DNA from: Paenibacillus_S vulneris
Lineage (GTDB): Bacteria; Bacillota; Bacilli; Paenibacillales; NBRC-103111
Direction of reading: 5' to 3'
DNA length: 64,000 nt
NCBI RefSeq assembly: GCF_039543185.1
Contig: NZ_BAABJG010000023.1
Coordinates: 24,738-88,737 of the forward strand
Shown here: in pieces, positions 7,995-16,002 of the stretch
Layout of the letters: each line of letters starts with the position of its first letter
Position numbering within the stretch: the first letter of the stretch is position 1
The notes under the pieces: model-generated
Seen by the model: only the letters and a program-made list of their open reading frames with translations
Told to the model about the DNA's origin: nothing
Database searches by the model: none
Made by a program: the position numbers and the translations under genes

Positions 7995-9077
7995 TTATTT
8001 GATTTCGTGATAAGTCCCGCTCCGCATTTCGTAGAACAGGCCCTTGTCCCGCCTATAGGCCCGGATTAGAAGATGGATTACGAACATCACATCCATACAT
8101 GCTACCGCTAATAAAAGAGGCAAGAAGTAGAGGGGCTGCAGCTGCTGGACTGCGGCAAAAGCAACACAACCGTTTGCACCGCCGATAACAAAATATAACA
8201 GTCCGTAGCGTATCAGCAGCTCATTGAACTTGATGTCCTCCCCCCGGCCGCGAAGACGGATGCGAACGAAATATTTACCCGCAGTAAAGCCGTTCGTCAG
8301 GTAAGGAAGCACAATAAAATAGCCAAAGATCAGAGCGGCAAAATAGACCGGTTCTCCGATATATAATAAATACATTGCAAATGGGACAAGAAGTACCCAA
8401 TCGGTCTGAAATGCGATAAACCGCCGCACGAATCCGACCCGCATAGCCTTCAAGTCCACGTCGTCATCCAGCTGATCCAGTGATGGCAAGAGTCTCGACA
8501 TCAGTACGGCAATAGCGCCGCCTATGGCCCCTCCGGCTGTATTCAGCATCAGATCGTCCACATCAAACAGACGGTACGGGCAATCATAGATGCCGTATAA
8601 TCCCGTCCACTGCGTCCATTCGAAAAATAGCGATAATCCGAACGCCGCGGCGCATGTAAACACCCATTTGAATCGAAAGTAATACCGGATCACAAACCCG
8701 AAAGGCACCAGCAGCAAGATGTTAAAAACGACCTGCCAGAACGCCCTCTCCCTGATGACTCCGATATAGGTTGCCGGTTCATCCAGACGGATACGCGTTT
8801 CCTTCAAGAAGTCCTGCACGAATCGAAATGGTGTCCACTGCGTATAGGTATCCCCGGACCCTGTACACGTATGTATGGTATCGGGTAGCGGCAAAATGAC
8901 CAAGTAATACGCCGTTAACAGGTAAAGCAGGAAGGAATACAGCACGACACCGCGGAAACGATGAACATAGCCATATACCCGGTACTGTATAATCAAAAAC
9001 GGCAGAGTGAAAAAAAAGGCGACAACCGGAAAGGTTAACAGCGCATAACGGATGGGAAACAAGTAGGATTCGATCAT
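7995..9077 (-). CDS. VanZ-like / RDD fusion membrane protein
   Basis: A protein of 360 residues with roughly eight membrane segments. Residues 1-200 match the VanZ family (LPFLIIQYRVYGYVHR, then PFRFVQDF, NILLLVPFGF, SLFFEWTQ and the DVDDLMLNTAGGAIG signature). Residues about 215-350 match an RDD domain (RRFIAFQTDWVLLVPF, TAGKYFVRIRLR). VanZ proteins are linked to teicoplanin tolerance and envelope processes, and RDD proteins to transport of small ions or osmolytes; the function of the fusion is unknown. The start ATG 9077 has only a modest AGGTG upstream. It stands alone between the GH43 operon and the dehydratase pair. Confidence 0.85.
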   Translation of the reverse strand: MIESYLFPIRYALLTFPVVAFFFTLPFLIIQYRVYGYVHRFRGVVLYSFLLYLLTAYYLVILPLPDTIHTCTGSGDTYTQWTPFRFVQDFLKETRIRLDEPATYIGVIRERAFWQVVFNILLLVPFGFVIRYYFRFKWVFTCAAAFGLSLFFEWTQWTGLYGIYDCPYRLFDVDDLMLNTAGGAIGGAIAVLMSRLLPSLDQLDDDVDLKAMRVGFVRRFIAFQTDWVLLVPFAMYLLYIGEPVYFAALIFGYFIVLPYLTNGFTAGKYFVRIRLRGRGEDIKFNELLIRYGLLYFVIGGANGCVAFAAVQQLQPLYFLPLLLAVACMDVMFVIHLLIRAYRRDKGLFYEMRSGTYHEIK

Positions 9078-9204
9078 AAAAAGTCAACACCTGATGAATT
9101 AGATTCGCTACGAAATAAGCTTCCCCTAGTTTACGTTGTTATGCCAAAACTATGAACCGTCCTCAGCCCGGTATCATCCTCGACTTAAGTCCTGTATAAC
9201 GCAG

Positions 9205-10386
9205 CTAAAATGTCGGGCCGATCCGCCAAATACCGAAATCGTGCTGCTTCAAAATTTCCGATTTGGTCAGCTTGCCGGAGCAAACCTCAATAATTTCTTC
9301 AAAGATCCGGTCGCCGACCGATTCAATCGTCTCCGTTCCTTCAATAATCGTTCCGGCGTTCAAATCGATATTATCATTCATTTTTTCATAGATGGATGTG
9401 TTCGTTGAAATCTTGATTACCGGCGCAATCGGTGAGCCTGTAGGAGTCCCCCTCCCTGTGGTAAACAATACGATCTGTGCGCCGCCTGCAACCATACCTG
9501 TCAATTGCTCAATATCATGGCCCGGCGTGTCCATCCATACTAATCCCTTCCGGCTCGGTCTCTCGGCATAATCGATGAGCTCCTGCAAAGGTCTTGTCCC
9601 CGATTTGTTGGAGGCACCGAGCGACTTCTCTTCCAAAGAGCTTAGCCCGCCCTTGATGTTGCCCGGACTTGGATTGCCGGTGCGAATGTCCACATTCATC
9701 GAGAACGCCCTCTTCTCCATTGCTTCGATAACCTGGTATACTCTTTTGGCTACGTGATCGTCAACGGCCCGTCTGGCTAACAAATGCTCTGCGCCGATGA
9801 GCTCCGTCGTCTCTGCGAGAATAGAGGTCCCACCGTGATCGACTATTTTGTCACTGCACACACCGACAGCCGGATTAGCGGATAGTCCGGAGCAAGCATC
9901 CGAGCCCCCGCATTCGGTGCCGACAATCAATTCCCCGAAGTCGCATTCTACCCTTCGTTCCCTCGATGCCTCCTGCACCATTCTAGCTGCCGCTCTTGCC
10001 GCCTCGGCTACCGTGAACAAAGTGCCTCCGTGGTCCTGAATGGAAACCACCTCGACAGGCTTGCCGGTCTTGCGTACCTCGGAAGCAACGCTTCGGGCCT
10101 GATGCGTTTCACAGCCTAGCCCCAATACGATGACACCGTATACATTAGGATTTGCAGCCATTCCTACATACGTGCGGAACGTTTGCTCATAATCGATGCC
10201 GACTTGAGCACAGCCGTGCTGATGAATAAACGTAACGGTTCCCTGAACCAGTTCCGTTACTCTTTGTGCGGTCTGGGTCGCACATACGATCGTCGGTAAA
10301 ATCAATACATGATTGCGGACGCCAACCCGTCCGTCTGGGCGCCTATACCCCCAAAAGCTTCGGGAGCTTGTATTAGATTGCGGCAT
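9205..10386 (-). CDS. UxaA-family dehydratase, large (C-terminal) component
   Basis: A protein of 393 residues homologous to the large domain of altronate/galactarate dehydratase: WGYRRPDGRVGVRNHVLILPT at the N-terminus, QHGCAQ, LGLGCE, GTECGGSDACSG (iron-binding Cys region) and TGRGTPTGSPIAPVIKIS near the end. It overlaps the small SAF-domain gene by 14 bases, which implies coupled translation of a two-subunit enzyme. The likely reaction is dehydration of altronate, D-galactarate or another sugar acid; a split pair of this kind can also be (R)-sulfolactate sulfo-lyase SuyAB. A longer in-frame start exists upstream but would overlap the whole small-subunit C-terminus; ATG 10386 has GAGGGGATC before it. 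Confidence 0.88.
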   Translation of the reverse strand: MPQSNTSSRSFWGYRRPDGRVGVRNHVLILPTIVCATQTAQRVTELVQGTVTFIHQHGCAQVGIDYEQTFRTYVGMAANPNVYGVIVLGLGCETHQARSVASEVRKTGKPVEVVSIQDHGGTLFTVAEAARAAARMVQEASRERRVECDFGELIVGTECGGSDACSGLSANPAVGVCSDKIVDHGGTSILAETTELIGAEHLLARRAVDDHVAKRVYQVIEAMEKRAFSMNVDIRTGNPSPGNIKGGLSSLEEKSLGASNKSGTRPLQELIDYAERPSRKGLVWMDTPGHDIEQLTGMVAGGAQIVLFTTGRGTPTGSPIAPVIKISTNTSIYEKMNDNIDLNAGTIIEGTETIESVGDRIFEEIIEVCSGKLTKSEILKQHDFGIWRIGPTF

Positions 10387-10672
10387 GCTGATCCCCTCTT
10401 CCCCTTTTTCCTTCCAGATTATGTACATGCACATGCTCACCGGCTTGAATATCTCTTGTAGCGGCTCCAATGACTTCACCGTACTTGAGTATGTCTCCTC
10501 CGGCTTCAATAGGTGTGACCGCAAACTTGTGGCCAAATTCTATCGGCTCCAGCAGCAGTACCGGGAAGGTTCGATCCTGACAGGTTACGGTCAACTCCGC
10601 CCCCTTAGGAATATTCGACAGAGCGACAGCAACGTTATCACTTGGCTTCATCATCACCGTATGGTACGACAA
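10373..10672 (-). CDS. UxaA-family dehydratase, small (SAF domain) component
   Basis: A protein of 99 residues made of one SAF domain: the pattern DNVAVALSNIPKGAELTV, FGHKFAVTPIEAGGDILKYGEVIG and AGEHVHVHN is that of the UxaA N-terminal domain. In the single-chain enzyme this domain precedes the large domain directly. The start is a TTG at 10672 with AAGGGGG eight bases upstream; the next ATG codons (residues 7-8) lack a ribosome site. A consensus cre box lies 32 bases upstream, which suggests glucose repression. Confidence 0.85.
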   Translation of the reverse strand: MSYHTVMMKPSDNVAVALSNIPKGAELTVTCQDRTFPVLLLEPIEFGHKFAVTPIEAGGDILKYGEVIGAATRDIQAGEHVHVHNLEGKRGRGDQHAAI

Positions 10673-10703
10673 TGGACATTCCCCCTTGAATCAAATTGTA
10701 AAG

Positions 10704-10717
10704 TGATTGCGCTTGCA
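10704..10717. promoter_or_regulatory. Catabolite-responsive element (cre) of the UxaA pair
   Basis: The minus-strand sequence TGCAAGCGCAATCA fits the TGNAANCGNWNNCW consensus for CcpA at every defined position. It lies 32-45 bases upstream of the small-subunit start, so CcpA would block transcription there when preferred sugars are available. Confidence 0.7.
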
Positions 10718-10790
10718 TATTACATTCGAGACGGGTACATCCTATTCCTACCACATGGAATAAATTCCTTTTTCAACCTTTTTTCAGCGC

Positions 10791-10827
10791 AAAAAAAAAG
10801 CAGCCGGACTTGTTCGTCCAACCGCTT
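10791..10827 (-). terminator. Terminator after the propeller glycosidase gene
   Basis: AAGCGGTTGGAC-GAACAA-GTCCGGCTGCTT followed by TTTTTTTG on the minus strand, ten bases beyond the stop codon. Confidence 0.88.
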
Positions 10828-10836
10828 CTATTTACC

Positions 10837-11871
10837 CTACTCTCCAATGGGAATACACATATTCCATGTTTTCGTCGCCTTTTGGAAACCGCCAGGGCCA
10901 TTGGCTACGGCTGCAAACAAATGGGTCGGCTTGCCGTCCTGGAACAGCAGGAACGGCCTCTCCAGACTGCCCATCGTTTGGACGGTACCGTCCTCCCATG
11001 TGATCGTTCGGGAATAAGCTTTAGGCCGTTCGCAGAACGCCCACTGCTTGCCATCCTCGGAGAACGCATGTATACCGCCGTGCTTCTCTCCGCCGATATT
11101 TCCATCCATATCTTTGGCAATGAGCTCATAGCCCGATTCCGTTTTCCAAATGAACGGATCCTCAATATGGAACTTCTCTGGCGAGAACAACGGCTCATCC
11201 AGACTCCGTTCGTAAGGGCCGCTGAAATGATCGGCATAAGCCACGCCAATCGTCATTTTGCCATGTACATTTCCTTCATAGCGTCTTGCTTTATAGACCA
11301 GCAAAACGGACCCATCCTTATGGACGCACGGCGCGGGGTTTGACGTCAGGAAGCTGTCGAACCTGCCGGGGCGAGTTGGAAGCAGCGGGGCATCCGAACG
11401 TTCCCATGGGCCGAACACGCTTTTGGATACGGCCAGTCCCACTCGCTTATTCGCACGGCCAACGATACAACGAGGATCGTCAAGGCCTATGGTTTCACCC
11501 GGAACCGGCTCCGGCAGCGGATGGGTGGAGCCCATATAATACAGCAAATACGTATCTCCGCATTTGGTAATATGAGGATTATGCGTACTGCGTCCGTCCC
11601 AATACTGGGCTCCCCTTGCAGGCAAAACCACCTCCTGGAACTCGTACGGTCCTTCCGGCGTGTCCGAAACCGCGCGCACAACTTCAGAGCCCATAATCCA
11701 GCCGGGGTGCATAGGCAGCGTCTGCGGCCAGCGGGATGCGAACATATGGAAGCGTCCGTCCTCTCCTTTCACCACGGAACCGCACCATACCCAATAACCA
11801 TCCATACGGAAACCGCCGTTGAGCGGGGCCGGCTTCAGTTTTTCGCTTAAATTCTCAAATGTTAAGGACAT
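10837..11871 (-). CDS. Five-bladed beta-propeller glycosidase (GH43/GH117/GH130-like superfamily)
   Basis: A protein of 344 residues without a signal peptide. Repeated blades of the type GEDGRFHMFASRW, THNPHITKCGDTYLLYYMGS, TSNPAPCVHKDGSVLLVYKAR and IEDPFIWKTESGYELIAKD carry the spaced acidic residues of the clan that includes GH32/43/62/68/117/130. A family number and substrate cannot be assigned from sequence alone. It is divergent from an AraC regulator, which probably controls it. Start ATG 11871 has AAAGGAGAG upstream. Confidence 0.8.
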   Translation of the reverse strand: MSLTFENLSEKLKPAPLNGGFRMDGYWVWCGSVVKGEDGRFHMFASRWPQTLPMHPGWIMGSEVVRAVSDTPEGPYEFQEVVLPARGAQYWDGRSTHNPHITKCGDTYLLYYMGSTHPLPEPVPGETIGLDDPRCIVGRANKRVGLAVSKSVFGPWERSDAPLLPTRPGRFDSFLTSNPAPCVHKDGSVLLVYKARRYEGNVHGKMTIGVAYADHFSGPYERSLDEPLFSPEKFHIEDPFIWKTESGYELIAKDMDGNIGGEKHGGIHAFSEDGKQWAFCERPKAYSRTITWEDGTVQTMGSLERPFLLFQDGKPTHLFAAVANGPGGFQKATKTWNMCIPIGE

Positions 11872-11946
11872 TGATTTCTCTCCTTTATCTATCTGTTTTT
11901 TTGTTCACTGGGACTCTTGCATCATCTAACTAACTCCTGCTATTTT

Positions 11947-12001
11947 CATTTAAGCATATAGGACCCTCTAAGCCTATAGAAAATCCCGATCCATTTAAGC
12001 A
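11947..12001. promoter_or_regulatory. Direct repeat CATTTAAGCA between glycosidase and AraC genes
   Basis: Identical 10-base copies lie at 11947-11956 and 11992-12001, 45 bases apart, in the divergent intergenic region 11872-12127. Spaced direct repeats are the usual binding layout for AraC-type proteins, so these are operator candidates for the neighbouring regulator. Confidence 0.4.
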
Positions 12002-12127
12002 CAAAATCAGTATTAAGTTTGGTTACGCTACATTCAATTTATATTGATTTTATTGAATTCTTATGGATACAATATGGGGACATACGTATTATTATACGCT
12101 TTCAATTCTGTTGTGCAGGTGATAAAT

Positions 12128-13000
12128 ATGGACTGCTTGGAGCTGCGGATACCGCCGATGCCCCATCTAATGACGGTCGGCTTCTCGAAGCCAGTGAAGG
12201 GCACGGTTCACTACGAAAGAAGCTTCCCCTTATATGACATCATTTTGGTAAAAAAAGGCGCGTTTTATATGACGGAAGATCATATCGAGTACGAAATCCC
12301 GGAGAATGGCATGCTGATATTGGAGCCTAACCGCAGACATTGGGGACACCAGCCCAGCCCGGAGGGAACCGAGGTGTATTATTTGCACTTAATGCATGAG
12401 CCTCCGCTGCGTACCGTTGCAGCCAATGAGGTTCAATGGACCGCCGTCTCTCCTTCTCCCACCTACCGGGATTTGGAGCCCGGCATTCAGTTGATGTATC
12501 TGCCCAAATTCGGACCAATAGAGACGGGTGAGTTGTTTCCATTGCTGGATCAAATGCTGATGCTGAAAAATCGCTTTTCGTTGGAAAATCAGCTGCCGCT
12601 TCAAGCGCTGCTCGGGCAATTTTTCGTCGCTCTGCAAAAAAACCTGAGAACCCAAACCATCTCAAGAAGCCAGAAGCTTAGCGAGCAGATCATTAACTAC
12701 CTCTATATGTCCAGCGATAGGCCGTTCCGGCTGGATGACCTGTCGGGACATTTCAATTTTCACATCGATTACCTGTCCAAATGCTTGAAGAAGCATACCG
12801 GCTTGACGCCGCTGCAATATGCGAACCGAATCAAGATCGAGCGGGCCAAGTTGTTGCTTCACAATACGGATTTGCCGCTTAAGGAGATCGTTATGCAGGT
12901 CGGGTTCACCGATTACAATTATTTTTTGCGCATGTTCAGGCAGCATACGGGCATCTCGCCGGCAAAATATCGTTCAGGCTATTTGCACAGCCTTTCTTAA
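12128..13000 (+). CDS. AraC-family transcriptional regulator with cupin N-domain
   Basis: A protein of 290 residues. The N-terminal part (about 15-110) is a cupin effector domain (LYDIILVKKGAFYMTED, ENGMLILEPNRRHWGHQ); the C-terminal 100 residues hold two helix-turn-helix motifs (FRLDDLSGHFNFHIDYLSK and LPLKEIVMQVGFTDYNYFLR) followed by FRQHTGISPAKYR. I chose ATG 12128 because GCAGGTGAT precedes it; an in-frame ATG at 12044 adds an atypical leader with no ribosome site. It is transcribed divergently from the propeller glycosidase and is likely its sugar-responsive regulator. Confidence 0.88.
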   Translation: MDCLELRIPPMPHLMTVGFSKPVKGTVHYERSFPLYDIILVKKGAFYMTEDHIEYEIPENGMLILEPNRRHWGHQPSPEGTEVYYLHLMHEPPLRTVAANEVQWTAVSPSPTYRDLEPGIQLMYLPKFGPIETGELFPLLDQMLMLKNRFSLENQLPLQALLGQFFVALQKNLRTQTISRSQKLSEQIINYLYMSSDRPFRLDDLSGHFNFHIDYLSKCLKKHTGLTPLQYANRIKIERAKLLLHNTDLPLKEIVMQVGFTDYNYFLRMFRQHTGISPAKYRSGYLHSLS

Positions 13001-13035
13001 CAAGTTCAAGCCCTATGCTGGGAGCAGTATACCAA

Positions 13036-13077
13036 AAAAAGCGCACTCCTGATCCATCAGATCAGATAGTGCGCTTT
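13036..13077. terminator. Bidirectional terminator between AraC and ABC genes
   Basis: AAAGCGCACT...AGTGCGCTTT with an inner TGATC(C)...GATCA repeat. The minus-strand side has a run of seven T, so it mainly ends the ABC importer transcript; on the plus strand the T-run is weak. Confidence 0.85.
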
Positions 13078-13083
13078 AGCTAT

Positions 13084-13878
13084 TTATCCAAGGACGACAC
13101 GGTCGTCTACAAATTTTTCTCCGCGAATGCGCTCGAATTCCCTGAGCAGCCGTTCTACGGTCAGGCCCTTCTTCTCTTCCTCCGGCACATCCAGAATGAT
13201 TTTGCCTTTGTCCATCATAATCAACCGGTTGCCGAGACGGATAGCCTGCTCCATGTTATGAGTCACCATAAGAGTCGTTAAGTGCATTTCCTGCACGATC
13301 TGCTGTGTTAATCTCGTGATCAGTTCGGCACGGGACGGGTCCAATGCGGCCGTATGCTCATCGAGCAGCAAAATGCGCGGCTCCGTGAAGGTTGCCATCA
13401 GCAAGCTCAGCGCTTGCCGCTCACCGCCTGAGAGCAGGCCCACCTTCGCATTCATCCGGTTTTCCAGATTCAGGCCCAGTCGGCTCAGCTGCTCCGCGAA
13501 CATCGCCTTTTTCTTGGAGGTGACGCCGAAGCCAAGCCCTCTTGTTTTGTTCCTTGCATAAGCAATCGCCATGTTCTCCTGAATCGTCATGGTTGGAGCC
13601 GTTCCCGCCATCGGGTCCTGAAAGACCCGTCCGATCCATTTGGCCCGTTTGTGCTCAGGTACGTTTTCCACGGCTTGACCGGCGATCTTGACCGTGCCTT
13701 TGTCCGGTATCATAACACCGGAAATGATGTTCATTAACGTCGACTTACCCGCACCATTGCTCCCAATGACGGTAACGAAGTCGCCTTCCTTCATATTCAG
13801 CTGAATATTGGACAGAGCCACCTTCTCATCCGGGGTTCCGGGATTAAACAGCTTTGACACTTTTTCCAGATTAAGCAT
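13084..13878 (-). CDS. ABC transporter ATP-binding protein (TrpZ-type importer)
   Basis: A protein of 264 residues with Walker A (GSNGAGKST), signature LSGGERQALSL, Walker B ILLLDEHTAALDP and the switch His (MVTHNM). It partners with the permease five bases upstream and the lipoprotein before that. The trio matches the TrpXYZ-like importer family with PF04392 binding proteins, some of which carry aromatic amino acids. Start ATG 13878 follows GGAGGG; longer in-frame starts would run into the permease gene. Confidence 0.9.
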   Translation of the reverse strand: MLNLEKVSKLFNPGTPDEKVALSNIQLNMKEGDFVTVIGSNGAGKSTLMNIISGVMIPDKGTVKIAGQAVENVPEHKRAKWIGRVFQDPMAGTAPTMTIQENMAIAYARNKTRGLGFGVTSKKKAMFAEQLSRLGLNLENRMNAKVGLLSGGERQALSLLMATFTEPRILLLDEHTAALDPSRAELITRLTQQIVQEMHLTTLMVTHNMEQAIRLGNRLIMMDKGKIILDVPEEEKKGLTVERLLREFERIRGEKFVDDRVVLG

Positions 13879-13882
13879 GATG

Positions 13883-14761
13883 TCACTCTCCCTCCAGCTG
13901 GCTGGTCCGCTTCCGAATGAGCGCCTTTTGTTTAAACCGTTTACGGACCATAGGCAGTGCCAACGCAACAATAACGATAAGTGCCGTCATCAGCTTCATG
14001 TCCGTAGCTTCCAGTCCGACCCGAAGCGCCAATGCGACGATCAAGCGGTACAGCACCGCTCCAAGAACTACCGATAATGTCGCCCATATGACCGTACGGG
14101 CACCGAACAATGCTTCCCCGATAATGACGGATGCCAAGCCGATAACGATCATCCCTACGCCCATCGTAATTTCGGCAAAGGCCGAATATTGAGCGACCAA
14201 AGCACCGGATAAGGCGACAAGTCCGTTCGATAAGCTGACACCAACAATGATCGTGGAGTCTGTGTTGACCCCAAAGCTTCGGATCATTCGCTGATTATCG
14301 CCGGTAGCCCTGAGCGAAAGCCCAAGATCCGTATAAAGGAACCAATCCAGCGCGAGCTTCACGATGATAACGACAAACGGCATGACGTACAGTACATTGA
14401 CTCCTGTAAGCAGCGTGTCCTCGCCAAGCAGAGGAATGTTGGATTTCCCCATAATGCGGAGATTGATAGAGTACAAGGCGATCATCATCAATATCCCTGC
14501 GAGCAAGGAGTTGATCTTCGCTTTGGTATGCAGCAAGCCGGTACAGGCACCGGCAAGGACGCCTCCGACAAAAGCCAGGACCGTCGCCAACAGCGGCGAT
14601 GATCCCCCTGCGATCATGACCGAAGCAATCGCGCCGCCGGTAGTGAAGCTGCCGTCTACCGTCAGATCGGGAAAATCCAGTATCCGGAATGTAATATATA
14701 CTCCCAGAGCCATGATAGCATAAATTAAACCGAGTTCGACCGAACTCCAGAAAGCATCCAT
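13883..14761 (-). CDS. ABC transporter permease (BPD_transp_2 family)
   Basis: A protein of 292 residues with about eight to nine hydrophobic segments, of the branched-chain amino acid/ribose-type permease family (ITFRILDFPDLTVDGSFTTGGA near the N-terminus is characteristic of the TrpY-like branch). I chose ATG 14761 because GGAGG lies eight bases before it; a TTG 15 bases further upstream overlaps this ribosome site. It is the membrane channel of the importer. Confidence 0.9.
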   Translation of the reverse strand: MDAFWSSVELGLIYAIMALGVYITFRILDFPDLTVDGSFTTGGAIASVMIAGGSSPLLATVLAFVGGVLAGACTGLLHTKAKINSLLAGILMMIALYSINLRIMGKSNIPLLGEDTLLTGVNVLYVMPFVVIIVKLALDWFLYTDLGLSLRATGDNQRMIRSFGVNTDSTIIVGVSLSNGLVALSGALVAQYSAFAEITMGVGMIVIGLASVIIGEALFGARTVIWATLSVVLGAVLYRLIVALALRVGLEATDMKLMTALIVIVALALPMVRKRFKQKALIRKRTSQLEGE

Positions 14762-14831
14762 GTTTCCAGCCTCCAATAAAGAATGAAAAGCGACCTTGCA
14801 ATGAAACAGCGAAGGTCACTCTAAAGCGTTA

Positions 14832-15878
14832 TTATTTCGCAGTACCGTTCAACAAATTGTTTTTATCTTGCATTTTATTCTTGATAGCGTCTGTAATTTC
14901 GACCCCTTGCTGCTTGGCTGCAGCCTGGTTGATGATCAGGTCGAGCTTGTCAGGGAAAGTGACCTTCATATCGCCTGGTTTTGCACCGTTCTTCAATATC
15001 TCTACAGCCATTTTACCGGCTTGGTAGCCGTGGTCGTAGTATTTGAAGCCGTAGGTGGCCACTGCTCCTTTTTCCACCGTATCGCGGTCAGCAGAGAACA
15101 AAGGAATTTTTTTGTCATTAGCCACTTTAATAATGGACTCCACGGCGCTGATGACTGTGTTATCCAATGTGGTATAGAATGCGTCAACCCGGCCTGCCAA
15201 AGACTCGGCGGCTTGCTTGACCTCAGAGCTGTTCGCTACAGCAGCTTTGATCACCTTGATATTATGCTTGGCAAGCTGAGCTTCTGCCGTTTTCAGCATG
15301 ACGACTGCATTCGGCTCACCTTCGTTGATCACGACGCCGACTGTTTTTACTTTAGGGAAGTCGGATGCGATCAGATCCATCAGCTTGGTGATCGATTCAG
15401 GGTTCGTGTCCGCGGCACCGGTTACATTACCGCCCGGCTGATCCAACGATTTCACCAGCTTAGCCCCCACGGGGTCGGTTATAGCGGCGAATAATACCGG
15501 AGCATCCTTCACGTTCTGAACAACCGCTTGAGCGGAAGGCGTTGCAATAGCAAGCACGAGATCCTTTTTATCCGCGGCAAATTTTTGAGCAATGGTTAAA
15601 TTGGTAGTCGGATCACCCTGTGCATTTTTATAATCAAGCTGCATCGTTTCTTTGTCAACATATCCCGCTTCCTTCAACGCGGCCAGAAAGCCTTCACGCG
15701 TCGCGTTCAACGAAGGATGCTCGACGATTTGGGAAATTCCGATTTTCACTACTTTTTTACTAGGTGTTGATGCTCCTCCGGCGTTGTCATTGGCTGGCGC
15801 AGCAGGTTTGGACCCACAGCCCGCCGCAAAAATCAACGGTACGGCAACGAGCAAGGAAAGAAGCTTGGCTGATTTCAT
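14832..15878 (-). CDS. ABC transporter substrate-binding lipoprotein (PF04392, TrpX-like)
   Basis: A protein of 348 residues with a lipoprotein signal (lipobox FAAGC, Cys21). The mature part has the two-lobe fold of the ABC_sub_bind family: VVKIGISQIVEHPSLNATREGF, VLFAAITDPVGAKLV, GVVINEGEPN, and KAAVANSSEVKQAAESL. Family members studied in streptococci bind tryptophan or tyrosine; the ligand here is not known. It is the first gene of the operon, with AGGAGGGTC before the ATG and a good promoter about 50 bases upstream. Confidence 0.9.
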   Translation of the reverse strand: MKSAKLLSLLVAVPLIFAAGCGSKPAAPANDNAGGASTPSKKVVKIGISQIVEHPSLNATREGFLAALKEAGYVDKETMQLDYKNAQGDPTTNLTIAQKFAADKKDLVLAIATPSAQAVVQNVKDAPVLFAAITDPVGAKLVKSLDQPGGNVTGAADTNPESITKLMDLIASDFPKVKTVGVVINEGEPNAVVMLKTAEAQLAKHNIKVIKAAVANSSEVKQAAESLAGRVDAFYTTLDNTVISAVESIIKVANDKKIPLFSADRDTVEKGAVATYGFKYYDHGYQAGKMAVEILKNGAKPGDMKVTFPDKLDLIINQAAAKQQGVEITDAIKNKMQDKNNLLNGTAK

Positions 15879-15926
15879 TATTAGACCCTCCTATGTATAG
15901 GTAGAAAGCTTTAAAGCGTTAATGCT

Positions 15927-15955
15927 ATCTTATTACGGTAGGACGGGTCCGTCAA
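15927..15955 (-). promoter_or_regulatory. Sigma-A promoter of the TrpX-like importer operon
   Basis: On the minus strand TTGACG (15950-15955), a 17-base spacer and TAAGAT (15927-15932). The start point would be near 15920, leaving a leader of about 40 bases with no T-box or other riboswitch. Confidence 0.75.
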
Positions 15956-16002
15956 TGATTTCTCATTCATTTACATTTATTTACTTTTCGTTCGTAGGCA
16001 TC

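Noticed and set aside
15880..16002. Possible T-box or other amino-acid riboswitch before the Trp-type importer.
   Set aside because: The leader is only about 40 bases from the promoter to the start; no T-box sequence or specifier stem is found.
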